From Primorskyibacter marinus (lineage in GTDB: Bacteria > Pseudomonadota > Alphaproteobacteria > Rhodobacterales > Rhodobacteraceae): a stretch of DNA of 64,000 nt. Below, piece by piece: positions 29,323 to 38,485 of the stretch. The translations under genes were made by a program, and so were the position numbers. Location of the stretch: positions 1 to 64,000 of the forward strand of contig NZ_QJSD01000002.1 in assembly GCF_003313245.1 (NCBI RefSeq). The letters are read 5' to 3'. The notes beneath the pieces are model-generated. The model was not told where the DNA came from. It worked only from the letters and a program-made list of their open reading frames with translations, and did not search any database. Positions within the stretch are counted from its first letter, which is position 1, and each line of letters opens with the position of its first letter.

Positions 29323-30357
29323 ATGTTCTTCAAATCAATCCTGTCCACCGCATGTGTGTTGGTGGCGTGCTCTTCGGCTGTCGTCGCTGAAACCATCATA
29401 GACGATGTTGGCCGCTCGGTAGAGGTTGACCTGCCCATTGAACGGGCTGTGATTTTCAATCGCTATTCAGTCGAATTCGCACGCGCAATCGGTGCCATCG
29501 ATCAGGTGGTCGGGACCGGTGCCAGCACCTATCGCGATCCGGATTATTGGCCGCAGTTCACCGAAGCCAACGTCGTGGGACAGGGCCAGAACGATCTGAA
29601 CTACGAAGCGATCATTGCCAAAAGCCCTGATCTGGTGATCCTTCCCCGTAACGGCGTCTACGAGGAAGCCGCGCGGCAGCTGGAACCGTTTGGAATACCC
29701 GTAATGGTGATTACCGCGTGGGACACGCTGAAACACGTCGAAAATGTAGAGCTGATGGGCCGCTTGTTCGGGCATGAAGAACAGGCCGAAAATCTGGTCG
29801 ATTACTACATCGGGTATAAAAAGCTGTTGGCAGATCGGCTTGAGGGTGTGTCGACTGTACCCGTATATTTTGAAGAGACGCGCCCGCTTGTGACTGTCAC
29901 GCCGGGGTCCGGCTGGCATGACATGATTGCTGCGGGCGGCGGCGAAAATGTTTTTGGCGATATCGTGATCGCGGACGAAGCAGCCGCGCGCGGCAATCCC
30001 AACGCCTTTACGATCGACCCCGAAGAGATCGTGCTGCGGGCACCTGCCGTCGTCGTTAAACTTGAACCCGGTTCTTACACCGCAATCCCTGAGGATCAGT
30101 TTTCCCGCACTTGGGTAGACCTTATCGGACGGGAAGAGGTCAGGTCGACACCGGCAGTTCAATCGAACAACGTCCATGTCATCAATTACTATCTGGCGGG
30201 AGGGTCCTCAAAAATCACCGGGGCGCTTCAGATCGCTAAATGGGCGCATCCTGACCTGTTCGCGGACATCGATCCCGAAGAGGCGATGCGCCAGTGGATC
30301 GAGGATTTCCAAGGTCTGCCATATCAACCCGGCATGACGTACCAGGGCGGTTTTTGA
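29323..30357 (+). CDS. ABC transporter periplasmic corrinoid/siderophore-binding protein (BtuF/FecB type)
   Basis: A 344-residue solute-binding protein with a signal peptide ending near ALA-like VVAE (residue 23). The two-lobe fold is shown by DDVGRSVEVDLPIERAVIF, LNYEAIIAKSPDLVILP (the linker before the second lobe) and VHVINYYLAGGSSKITGAL. Family members deliver vitamin B12, ferric siderophores or haem to a FecCD-type permease. The riboswitch just upstream makes cobalamin or a related corrinoid the most likely ligand. A gaggtgat ribosome-binding site sets the start. First gene of a four-gene operon. BtuF-like is inferred from regulation, not from binding residues. Confidence 0.85.
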   Translation: MFFKSILSTACVLVACSSAVVAETIIDDVGRSVEVDLPIERAVIFNRYSVEFARAIGAIDQVVGTGASTYRDPDYWPQFTEANVVGQGQNDLNYEAIIAKSPDLVILPRNGVYEEAARQLEPFGIPVMVITAWDTLKHVENVELMGRLFGHEEQAENLVDYYIGYKKLLADRLEGVSTVPVYFEETRPLVTVTPGSGWHDMIAAGGGENVFGDIVIADEAAARGNPNAFTIDPEEIVLRAPAVVVKLEPGSYTAIPEDQFSRTWVDLIGREEVRSTPAVQSNNVHVINYYLAGGSSKITGALQIAKWAHPDLFADIDPEEAMRQWIEDFQGLPYQPGMTYQGGF

Positions 30358-30365
30358 GAAGAAAC

Positions 30366-31481
30366 ATGGTTTCCATCACTGGACACGGGGCTGCGGTGAC
30401 AGCCCCCACCTCGCTATATGGAGCCTTGGGCACCAAGTATCTGGTCTCGGGGCGGCACCGCGCCATAATCGTGGCGTTATCATTTGCCTTGCTGATTGTG
30501 ACTGCGGCCGCCGCCACTGTGCAGGGCATCAACGAAACAAGCATTGGCACGCTCGCGCTGTTGCTGATCGAGAAAGCCAGCTTTGGGCAGCTTGATCTGG
30601 TTACGGATGACCAATCAGCGCGCGTTCTTGTGTACTTGCGGTTGCCGCGTGTGGTTATGGCCATGATCGCGGGTGCCGCTTTGTCGGTTTCGGGCGTCTT
30701 GATGCAGGCGATCACTCGGAACCCGCTGGTCAGCCCTTATACTATCGGCGTGTCTTCGGCGGCGGGGTTCGGTGCCTCCATTGCCATCATGTTTGGCGTT
30801 GGTCTGCAGTCTGCGGGCATCTATTTTGTCCCGCTCTCGGCCTTTGCCTTCGCGCTTCTTTGCGCGGTCTGTGTGTTTTCGCTGGCGTGGTGGCGTGGCA
30901 TGGGCGCTCAGGCGATGATCTTGACGGGTATTGCGCTTATGTATCTGTTCAGCGCCATGACCGCTGCCGTGCAGTTCGTCGCGACCGAAGAACAATTGGC
31001 CCGCGTTGTTCATTGGACTTTCGGCAGTCTGAACGGCGTGCAATGGGATGCGGTCGGGTTATGTGCTGTCGTTTTGATGATTGTGCTGCCGGTCATGCAG
31101 GCCAAGGCATGGCAGCTCAATGCCTTGACAGTGGCGGGCGATGATGTCGCGCAGTCATTGGGGATGAACGTCCGCCGGATCCGTGGCACGGCCATTTTAT
31201 TGTCGGTCGTTGCGGCGGCGGCAGTCATCAGTTTTGTGGGGGTGATCGGCTTTGTCGGCCTGATCGGACCGCACCTTGCCCGCATGATTATTGGCGGCGA
31301 TCATCGCTTTTTGTTGCCTTTCTCAGCCATCTGCGGCGCGGTGATGCTGCTTGCGGCGGACACGCTCGGGCGGCTCGCATTTAGTCCGACGGTTCTGCCT
31401 GTCGGGATCGTAGTGGCCTTTGTCGGTGTGCCGGTCTTCTTGCATCTGATCGTTTCACGCAAGCGGGAGACCTTCGCATGA
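30366..31481 (+). CDS. ABC transporter permease, BtuC/FecCD family
   Basis: A 371-residue permease with about ten hydrophobic segments. Signature stretches are LRLPRVVMAMIAGAALSVSG and MQAITRNPLVSPYTIGVSS. The coupling-loop region reads GFVGLIGPHLARMIIGGDHR, followed by LAADTLGRLAF. I chose the ATG at 30366, 8 bp after the binding-protein stop, over an upstream GTG that would overlap the previous gene deeply. Its stop overlaps the ATPase start (ATGA). It should form a BtuC2D2-type importer with the next gene. Confidence 0.92.
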   Translation: MVSITGHGAAVTAPTSLYGALGTKYLVSGRHRAIIVALSFALLIVTAAAATVQGINETSIGTLALLLIEKASFGQLDLVTDDQSARVLVYLRLPRVVMAMIAGAALSVSGVLMQAITRNPLVSPYTIGVSSAAGFGASIAIMFGVGLQSAGIYFVPLSAFAFALLCAVCVFSLAWWRGMGAQAMILTGIALMYLFSAMTAAVQFVATEEQLARVVHWTFGSLNGVQWDAVGLCAVVLMIVLPVMQAKAWQLNALTVAGDDVAQSLGMNVRRIRGTAILLSVVAAAAVISFVGVIGFVGLIGPHLARMIIGGDHRFLLPFSAICGAVMLLAADTLGRLAFSPTVLPVGIVVAFVGVPVFLHLIVSRKRETFA

Positions 31482-32254
31482 GCTCATTACACGCCCTTAA
31501 TCTGCGTCAGATGGTCGATGGGCGTGCCGTGCTCGATGATATTACTATGTCGGTCGCGCCAGGAGAGATCGTCGGTCTTGTCGGGCCAAACGGCGCGGGC
31601 AAATCAACGCTGGTCCGTGCAATGCTGGGCCAATCGCGCCCCACGCGCGGCGAGGTGCGGCTGGACGTGCGCAATATCCTTTCGATGTCTGTCCGCGAAC
31701 GCGCGCGACACATTGCCTATGTGCCCCAACGCGCGCCAGAGGGGTTTCCTGTGAGCGTTTTCGACACCTGCCTGTTGGGGCGTGCGCCCTACATGCGGAC
31801 AAGACCATCGGGCCACGACATCTCTATCGTGGAGCAGGTCTTGGACCAGTTGCAGCTTACCCATCTGGCCTTTCGCACCATGGATGCCCTAAGCGGAGGC
31901 GAACGCCAGCGTGTGATGCTGGCACGGGCGCTTGCGCAACAAACGCCGCTTATCGTGTTGGACGAACCCACGAGCGCGCTCGATATCGGTAACCAGCTTT
32001 TTACTCTGCGTCTCTTGGCCGAACAGGTGCGCGAGCGCGGTATCGGTGTGATGATCGCGATCCACGATCTGTCACTTGCCGCACGGTTCGCGACGCGGAT
32101 TATCCTTCTTGATCGCGGCAAAATGCTCGCCGAAGGCGCGTGGCACGATACCCTAACAGCCGAAACGATCCAACGGTCCTATGGCGTGGAGGTCGAATTC
32201 GGACAATTGCGCAACGCGCCGATCATCGCGCCGTTCGAGATGGGTGAGCCGTGA
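31478..32254 (+). CDS. ABC transporter ATP-binding protein, BtuD/FecE type
   Basis: A 258-residue ATPase with Walker A GPNGAGKST at 36-44, the Q-loop in YVPQRAPEGFPVSV, the signature LSGGERQRVMLARAL and Walker B LIVLDEPTSALD, followed by a His switch in IAIHDLSLAARF. It energises the BtuC-like permease. It overlaps the permease and the following flavoenzyme gene by 4 bases at each end, indicating strict translational coupling. Confidence 0.93.
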   Translation: MSSLHALNLRQMVDGRAVLDDITMSVAPGEIVGLVGPNGAGKSTLVRAMLGQSRPTRGEVRLDVRNILSMSVRERARHIAYVPQRAPEGFPVSVFDTCLLGRAPYMRTRPSGHDISIVEQVLDQLQLTHLAFRTMDALSGGERQRVMLARALAQQTPLIVLDEPTSALDIGNQLFTLRLLAEQVRERGIGVMIAIHDLSLAARFATRIILLDRGKMLAEGAWHDTLTAETIQRSYGVEVEFGQLRNAPIIAPFEMGEP

Positions 32255-33231
32255 GACTTGATATTGCTGGCTTTGGGCGCGGTGGGCGGGATTTGCCTCA
32301 TGATAGGTTCATGGAGATATGCGATCTGGCCGATGATTTGGGTTTTGGTGGTATCTGGTTTAACGAGTTTCACTTTCATTCAGAACCGCAAGCCTACCCA
32401 TCGACGCTGCTTCTGGCCTCTGCCGTGCTGGCACGCACCCGTCGTCTTCGCGTTGGCACATCTCTTGTGGTTCTGCCGCTCTATCATCCGTTGTTGCTTG
32501 CCGAGATGATTGCACAGTTGCACTGGCAAAGCGGCGGGCGTTTCGATCTTGGTATCGGGCGTGGAACACACCCTGATACCTTGGCCCGGTTGGGTATCAG
32601 CCCTTCCGAGACTCGGACGCGTTTCGAAGAGGCCTTCGCGATCCTGACGAATGCGCTTTACGGCACTGTCACAATCGGCTCCGGAAAGCCCTGGCCACCG
32701 TCCAGCGCCCCCGTTGGCCCGCTGCTCAAGGATCAGCGTATTCCGATCTATATTGGCGGGTCAACCGACGAAACCATTGGCTTTGCAGCCAGAAACACGC
32801 TGCCGCTGCTTCTCAGCCTGGAGCCCCCCGAAGCTGCACAATGCGCAACCTACCGCCGGATTATTACAACTGAAGGACTGACAGACCGCAGCGCCGAGTC
32901 TTCCTTGTCGCGTTTCGTGTTCGTCGCTCGAACGCGATCGGAGGCGCAACGCTTATTGGCAGACCGGTACGCCGCACTGCATCAGCGCCGAATAGACGCC
33001 GCCCGGCGCGCAGGTCGGGATCTCAGCCGCATCGGCCCGCCAGATCTGCATAGTTTCCGCGAAGCGCAGGCGATCGTTGGAACGCCGGTCGACTGCGTCA
33101 GCCAAATTGCATCCCTGAAAGCGCGTTCTGGGGTCGGGTCTCTAAGGCTTGTTTTCAACGGAAACGGGGCGTTCGACACAGAGGAGGCGGTAGACGAGAT
33201 GCGCCTATTTGGCGAAGCAGCATTTACATAG
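32251..33231 (+). CDS. Luciferase-like (LLM class) flavin-dependent oxidoreductase
   Basis: A 326-residue TIM-barrel protein of the bacterial-luciferase-like superfamily. Typical pieces are LADDLGFGGIWFNEFHFHSE, RRLRVGTSLVVLPLYHPLLLAEMIAQLHWQSGGR (read in two parts), LGIGRGTHPDTLARLGI and the RIPIYIGGSTDETIGFAARN segment. Members use FMNH2 or F420 to oxidise varied substrates. The GTG start overlaps the ATPase stop (GTGA), so it is made with the transporter under riboswitch control. This suggests work on the imported corrinoid or its product, but the reaction is unknown. It is not BluB-like. Confidence 0.8.
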   Translation: MRLDIAGFGRGGRDLPHDRFMEICDLADDLGFGGIWFNEFHFHSEPQAYPSTLLLASAVLARTRRLRVGTSLVVLPLYHPLLLAEMIAQLHWQSGGRFDLGIGRGTHPDTLARLGISPSETRTRFEEAFAILTNALYGTVTIGSGKPWPPSSAPVGPLLKDQRIPIYIGGSTDETIGFAARNTLPLLLSLEPPEAAQCATYRRIITTEGLTDRSAESSLSRFVFVARTRSEAQRLLADRYAALHQRRIDAARRAGRDLSRIGPPDLHSFREAQAIVGTPVDCVSQIASLKARSGVGSLRLVFNGNGAFDTEEAVDEMRLFGEAAFT

Positions 33232-33289
33232 TTCTGCCACGCCGGTCTTTGGCATTGAATCCTTAGGATTATGGAACCGGTTTATTTTG

Positions 33290-33776
33290 GCGATACATGC
33301 GGTGGGTGTAAAACTCTGTACGATGTGCCCGAATGCTGCTCGAATCCACAAATCGGTCAATCGAGCGCAGCAGATGGTCTGAGACTGTGCGGAATTTTGT
33401 GAACCCTGTAGGGCACTGCCGCCAGAAGTTGCTCTGGGAACTCCCCCGCCGTCTTCCTGCCAGCCTTGTCGACGAGGTGGGTGACAGCAAACTTGCTTGT
33501 GCGGTCAATGCCAAAGAGAAGATAGAGCTTTCCCTCGCCGGCCCGCACCTCAGCGCAGTCTTGGGATTGATGCCAGGTTCTTGGCTCAGGGCCGCGAGCG
33601 AAGCTTGCGATCGCTGTGTGCTGCTCTGACGGCGTGCGTGCCCTCTCGGCAGATTTGCCAGGCAAATCGCCTGCCGGGTGACAGTACATGGCGCTGCCAT
33701 GACGAACGTCCCATAATGCTTCCTTCCATTCCAACGAAAGGATCACGCCATCAAAACGTGGGATCAAACACCTAGT
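33290..33776 (-). mobile_element. Decayed IS481-family transposase remnant (right scar)
   Basis: On the minus strand the sequence reads GKLYLLFGIDRTSKFAVTHL, then VDKAGRKTAGEFPEQLLAAV and PYRVHKI, a very clear piece of the IS481-type catalytic domain, with stops and frame changes before and after. The end near 33776 (ggatcaaacacctag) resembles that of the left scar (ggaatctaacacctag at about 22366-22381), and both are in the same orientation. The sequence at 33777-33984 shows nothing I recognise. Confidence 0.8.
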
Positions 33777-33984
33777 AAACGCGAACTCTACAGGGAGCAG
33801 GTCACACTACAATCACCATGGCACGCATCAGGGCAGAATGTGTTGCGTCAGAACACCCATCAGAACTATGGTCGGCCGGAATGAAATCTGGAGAGAAAAG
33901 TTCGTGAACTTGACCTGACAGACGTCGCCGGGAAAAATGGCCAACTGTCAGGTCACATCTGAATCACTACACCTTACTTGACCA

Positions 33985-34401
33985 TTACCACCCCGATTTC
34001 ATGATCACCAACTCCAACAACCTGTCTGCTTCACGAGCGATCCGCTCTCTGCCATGTTGTTGCGTCGCGTTTGACACCAGCCCCTCGGCAGCCTGATTTC
34101 GCGCAAAAGCCCGACGGACGTCTTCCAACTGTGTCAGTTTCCGCGCTGTCAACAAAGCCAATTGTCCATTAAGCTGCGTTTGCCTTTGTGTGGCCCAGCT
34201 TCGCCAAGCAGAATCCGCGCCCGCGATGGCCCGCGCCTGTAGCTCCGATGCGCCACTAAATCGGGACTTCCCAAGCGTTGCCAATTCCGACAATTCATTC
34301 CGGATCTGTTTCTGTTGCAACTCAATTTTTTGGAGTTGAGACATCTGCTGTTTGAGTTGCATGTCCACAATCTCTGCAAGAGCCATCAGCTTGCCGGTCA
34401 T
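33985..34401 (-). CDS. Coiled-coil protein of the flagellar cluster, possibly FliJ-like
   Basis: A 138-residue, Gln/Leu/Ala/Arg-rich protein predicted to be almost entirely helical (MQLKQQMSQLQKIELQQKQI; ARKLTQLEDVRRAFARNQAA). Its start overlaps the flhB stop (ATGA), so it belongs to the flhA-fliR-flhB operon. Size, composition and place suit the export-stalk protein FliJ, which works with FliI, but I see no specific FliJ motif, so I give no symbol. Confidence 0.55.
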   Translation of the reverse strand: MTGKLMALAEIVDMQLKQQMSQLQKIELQQKQIRNELSELATLGKSRFSGASELQARAIAGADSAWRSWATQRQTQLNGQLALLTARKLTQLEDVRRAFARNQAAEGLVSNATQQHGRERIAREADRLLELVIMKSGW

Positions 34402-35486
34402 CGTCTAAACCCTTTCGCGCGCTGCCGCATGTCTTCAGCAAACCTGATAGCTGCGGCGACTGGTTTGTAATGCTCCGGCGCGATCATCTGCCCGACTTCA
34501 GTGGATGCGAACAAAGCTCGTGTTGCCGGGGGATCAGAATGCATGGGCACACCATTTTCTTGTGCAACTTCGCGAATGCGCCGGGCGATTTCATCCACGC
34601 CTTTTGCCACGCAAACCGGTGCCTCGCCCGCCGCTCGACTCCACTTCAATGCCACCGCGTAATGCGTCGGGTTCACAAGAACGACATCAGCCTGAGCGAC
34701 ATCAGAAACCATCTGTTTTCCGACGATTTCCTGCGCTTTGGCACGGCGGGCCTGACGCATATACGGGTCGCCTTCAGACTCCTTGTGCTCGTCACGCATC
34801 TCTTTATGTGACATCCGGTTCTTGCGCATCAACTCTGCATGTTGCCAGAAAAAATCCAGCGCCCCAATGACGGCCGAGATTATCACGACGATTATCAGGA
34901 ACTGCATTGACAGCTTGGCGAGCAGCATAATCGCAGTTGCGGGATCCGACCGGACCGACCCCATAATTTCGTCCATTCGAGCACGGATTAGAAGCGCCAG
35001 GCAGATTGAATATATGAGAAGTTTCGCAAAACTCTTGCCAAACTCAAAAAACCCGTTGCGGCCGAATTTGTTCTTGGCGTTTGCGATAAGGGAAATCCGG
35101 GAGAGTTTCGGTTGCAGTTTGGTCGGCGCAAAAACAAGGGAGCGTTGGGCAATCAGGCTTAGCACAACCAATACTGCCGGAAACACGAACAAGGGCATGA
35201 TGCTTGTCAAAATTCCACTGCTTAAGCCGACAACTGGCTTGGTGGCACCGGGCCTGAGAAAAATCAGCGCCAAATCGTCAGGCCGGTCGAGAAATCCACC
35301 CAGCAACGACCCAAATTTTGACGCGGCTGTGGCTCCGACAGCATAGAATGCCAAAAGCAGCCCCAAATAGGACGCCCAAGTCGAGATGTCGGTGGATTTT
35401 GCAACCTCGCCCTTTTTGCGGGCCTGATCCAGCTTTCGCTGGGATGGTTCGTGACTTTTGTCACTGTCATCGTCACCCTGCGACAT
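34398..35486 (-). CDS. flhB: Flagellar export substrate-specificity switch FlhB
   Basis: A 362-residue membrane protein of the export apparatus. The N terminus SEPSQRKLDQARKKGEVAKS-like stretch is followed by four membrane segments. The self-cleavage motif NPTH is present in VLVNPTHYAVALKW. Cleavage there, triggered by FliK, switches export from hook to filament proteins. It lies 3 bp after fliR and overlaps the coiled-coil gene. Confidence 0.95.
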   Translation of the reverse strand: MSQGDDDSDKSHEPSQRKLDQARKKGEVAKSTDISTWASYLGLLLAFYAVGATAASKFGSLLGGFLDRPDDLALIFLRPGATKPVVGLSSGILTSIMPLFVFPAVLVVLSLIAQRSLVFAPTKLQPKLSRISLIANAKNKFGRNGFFEFGKSFAKLLIYSICLALLIRARMDEIMGSVRSDPATAIMLLAKLSMQFLIIVVIISAVIGALDFFWQHAELMRKNRMSHKEMRDEHKESEGDPYMRQARRAKAQEIVGKQMVSDVAQADVVLVNPTHYAVALKWSRAAGEAPVCVAKGVDEIARRIREVAQENGVPMHSDPPATRALFASTEVGQMIAPEHYKPVAAAIRFAEDMRQRAKGFRR

Positions 35487-35489
35487 GCG

Positions 35490-36260
35490 TCAGGGTGCCA
35501 ACGGCGCGGACAGAAACGTATCAAAGCCTTGAACCCAAACGGCGAGCAGCGTGGGTGCCAGAACGAACATCATCGCCAAAGACCCCAGCGTTATGACCGG
35601 TGCCCCGACGAACGCGACCATGAGCTGCGGCATGGCTCTATTAATGACGCCAAGCGTCAGATTGTATAATACTGACAGAATTATAAAAGGTGCCGCAAGC
35701 GTAAAGGCCGTGGAAAAAGCCTTAGCCGTACGGGCAATCCCCAAAGAAGCCAGAGAACTTGGGTCGGGAAACGCACCAAACGGTAAAATCAGGTACGAAT
35801 TCGCCAAGAATAATACAATCTTGACCTGATATCCGGTGGTGAAAAGCAATGCGAGACCTGCGACAGTCAGCAGGTTTCCAATCGCCGGCATCGGCTCTGC
35901 TCCTGTATTGCCGGCGATCTGCGAAAGGGATGTCGACTGCGCCGCAATGGATCCCGCGATCTGAAGCCCCAGAATCAAAAGCCGCAAAAACAGCCCGATC
36001 GCCAGACCGTTCGTGCTCTCGCTTGCTGCAAGCGGCGCAAAACTCGCCAGCCCGCCTTTCATTTCCGGCAGGTTCGACCAGATGGACGGCGCAACGGCAA
36101 GACTGAGCGCAACGGCGATTGCCAGTTTGACGCGGACCGGAATGCTCCGCTCGCCAACGCCGGGCAGAACAAGAACCGCCGTGCCGACCCGCAAGAACAC
36201 AACAAAAAGCGCCCAGAGCCAAATTGAGCTTTGTTGCAGAGCGTCTTCCATTGCGGTCAT
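35490..36260 (-). CDS. fliR: Flagellar export-gate membrane protein FliR
   Basis: A 256-residue polytopic inner-membrane protein of the FliPQR gate, starting MTAMEDALQQSSIWLWALF and containing RVGTAVLVLPGVGERSIPVR and AAQSTSLSQIAGNTGAEPMP. These are family-typical. The ATG overlaps the flhA stop (ATGA). Length and hydrophobic profile are normal. Confidence 0.93.
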   Translation of the reverse strand: MTAMEDALQQSSIWLWALFVVFLRVGTAVLVLPGVGERSIPVRVKLAIAVALSLAVAPSIWSNLPEMKGGLASFAPLAASESTNGLAIGLFLRLLILGLQIAGSIAAQSTSLSQIAGNTGAEPMPAIGNLLTVAGLALLFTTGYQVKIVLFLANSYLILPFGAFPDPSSLASLGIARTAKAFSTAFTLAAPFIILSVLYNLTLGVINRAMPQLMVAFVGAPVITLGSLAMMFVLAPTLLAVWVQGFDTFLSAPLAP

Positions 36261-38341
36261 GCTGCAACCACTCCAACAAGTGCCGGCCGGGCTTCGATAC
36301 CTATCTCTTCGAAAGACAGGACCGGGGTGTTAATCCCCTTCGCGGCCAAAACGGTTCGGATGAACCTGCGGCGGCGGCCGGATGTAACGACGGCGGGGCT
36401 GACACCGCGCTCTCCGGCCTTGGAGATCTGCTCTGCCACGCGCGACGTCAGCCGTTCAAAATCGTCCGGCGGCAGAGCGACATCCAGCCCGCCCTTGTCA
36501 CTGTCAATCTGAAACCGGCTGAACGTGTCTTCCCATTCGGGGGCCAGCTGGATCAGCGGAATGGAACCGTCATCGCGCGAAACCGTCGAAACCAACTGGA
36601 ACCCGAGCCTCTGCCGGACGTGCTCACAGATGCCATCCGGGTTCGCGTGAAGGCGACGCGCCTCTGCGATGGCTTCAAGGATCAGCGGCATGTTTCGGAT
36701 CGACACCTGCTCTTCCAGCAGCAGCCGCAGTACCGAATGTAGAAGGTCGACGGGCACACGATCCGGAATAAGTTCATCCAGCAATTTGCGGTTTGCATCT
36801 GCACGCGTTTCGTTTGAAAGGGCGGTCATCTCATCAAGCAGACGCCTTAGGGCTTTCAGCGTCAGCAGGCGCGAGAAGTTTCGCTTGATGGTTTCCAGAA
36901 GATGCGTGGCAAGGATTTCCGCCGGGGTGACAATAGTCGCGCCGGTCAGTGCAGCCTTTTCCTGATCCGCAGGCTTGATCCACCGCGCCGGCGCGCCGTA
37001 AACAGGTTCGGTTACAGTCGCACCTGGCGGTAGATTGTCGGACGCGTCCGGGACCAGCGCAAGAACCATATCGGGATTGAGTTCGGCTTTCGCGGTCTCG
37101 ACTCCCTGGATCCTGATGACATAGGTGCCACTCGACAGGCTCGCATCGTCGGTCAACCGGATTTCCGGCATGATAAGACCATAAGCGCTCGCAATATGGC
37201 TCCGCATATTGGTGATCCGCACATCAAGCCCGGATCCGGGGTCGAGCACCATATTCACCAGATCCGGCGCGAATTGCACATGAATGTCGTCGAGATCAAG
37301 AACATCGCCTATCAGAGGCGCTTTGGGCATGATCTCTGTCTCAGCGTCGTCATTCGTATTTTTTGCTTCCTCGGTCTGTTTCCGAAAGACCATAAAGGCG
37401 GCACAACCCAACCCAAGCGCGCCCATAATGAACGGAATGAAAGGCAATCCGGGAACAAGAGCGAACATCGCCATGAACACAGCAACCGTCCCCAAAGCCG
37501 TTGGGTGTTTCCCAATCTGGGTCATAAGGGCAACGTCTGTCGCGCCAATGGCACCGCCGCGTGCCAACAAAAGTGCTGCTGCGACCGAGATGATGACGGC
37601 AGGAATCTGCGTCACCAACCCATCGCCAACTGTGAGAATTGCGTAGGTCTCAAACGCACTGCCCAAAGGCATCCCCTGCACGGCAACGCCCATAATCAGG
37701 CCCATAACAAGGTTAAGCAGCGTTATCAGAAGACCTGCGACAGCATCACCCTTCACAAATTTTGACGCGCCATCCAGTGATCCGAAAAAAGTCGTTTCCT
37801 GCTGTTCTTTTTCTCGACGCGCACGCGCCTCTTCGTGCGTGATTGCGCCTGCGCTGAGATCGCTGTCAATTGCAAGCTGTTTGCCGGGCATTCCGTCCAG
37901 CGCAAATCGCGCACCGACTTCAGCCATACGCGCGGCACCTTTGGTGATCACCATGAAGTTCACGATAAGAAGCACGCCAAAAACCACAAGCCCAAGAAAA
38001 ACGCTGCCGCTCATCACGAAACTGGCGAAACTCTCAATAACATTGCCGGCTGCATGCGTCCCTTCATGCCCTTGACCAATGATCAGTTTGGTCGACGACA
38101 CGTTAAGGGACAATCGCAGCATCAACGAGGCCAAAAGCACAGTCGGGAAGGCTGCAAAATCCAACGGTTTTTCGATAAAAAGCGTAACTGTGAAGATTAA
38201 CACGGCCAAGGCAAACGACGCCGCAAGGCCGACATCCAGCAGAAAGGCCGGTACCGGCAAGATCATCATCACAATCGTCGCCATCAGCGCGATCGTTAGA
38301 ATGATCTTCGATTGCGAGAGCCCGCTGAACTGAAATGCCAC
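36257..38341 (-). CDS. flhA: Flagellar export-gate protein FlhA
   Basis: A 694-residue gate protein with an N-terminal membrane half (about eight segments) and a cytoplasmic half that docks chaperone-substrate complexes. The FHIPEP-type loop reads RFALDGMPGKQLAIDSDLSA, and the C-terminal half shows RRLLDEMTALSNETRAD-like conserved helices. The start is a GTG with a ggag site upstream. It heads the flhA-fliR-flhB-coiled-coil operon. A 144-bp gap separates it from flgI, without the fliF-fliP genes often found nearby in relatives. Confidence 0.95.
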   Translation of the reverse strand: MAFQFSGLSQSKIILTIALMATIVMMILPVPAFLLDVGLAASFALAVLIFTVTLFIEKPLDFAAFPTVLLASLMLRLSLNVSSTKLIIGQGHEGTHAAGNVIESFASFVMSGSVFLGLVVFGVLLIVNFMVITKGAARMAEVGARFALDGMPGKQLAIDSDLSAGAITHEEARARREKEQQETTFFGSLDGASKFVKGDAVAGLLITLLNLVMGLIMGVAVQGMPLGSAFETYAILTVGDGLVTQIPAVIISVAAALLLARGGAIGATDVALMTQIGKHPTALGTVAVFMAMFALVPGLPFIPFIMGALGLGCAAFMVFRKQTEEAKNTNDDAETEIMPKAPLIGDVLDLDDIHVQFAPDLVNMVLDPGSGLDVRITNMRSHIASAYGLIMPEIRLTDDASLSSGTYVIRIQGVETAKAELNPDMVLALVPDASDNLPPGATVTEPVYGAPARWIKPADQEKAALTGATIVTPAEILATHLLETIKRNFSRLLTLKALRRLLDEMTALSNETRADANRKLLDELIPDRVPVDLLHSVLRLLLEEQVSIRNMPLILEAIAEARRLHANPDGICEHVRQRLGFQLVSTVSRDDGSIPLIQLAPEWEDTFSRFQIDSDKGGLDVALPPDDFERLTSRVAEQISKAGERGVSPAVVTSGRRRRFIRTVLAAKGINTPVLSFEEIGIEARPALVGVVAA

Positions 38342-38485
38342 GTCTCGACTCCAATAAGATAGCTACAGCGCGGTGGTCCTAGACAGTGCTGAAGCAACCC
38401 TTTTTGTGTTAAGGCCGATAGATTTCCGCAAAGTTAATCAAATTTGCGAGATCTGGGATTCACGCGCGATTTTACGATCGCGCCG

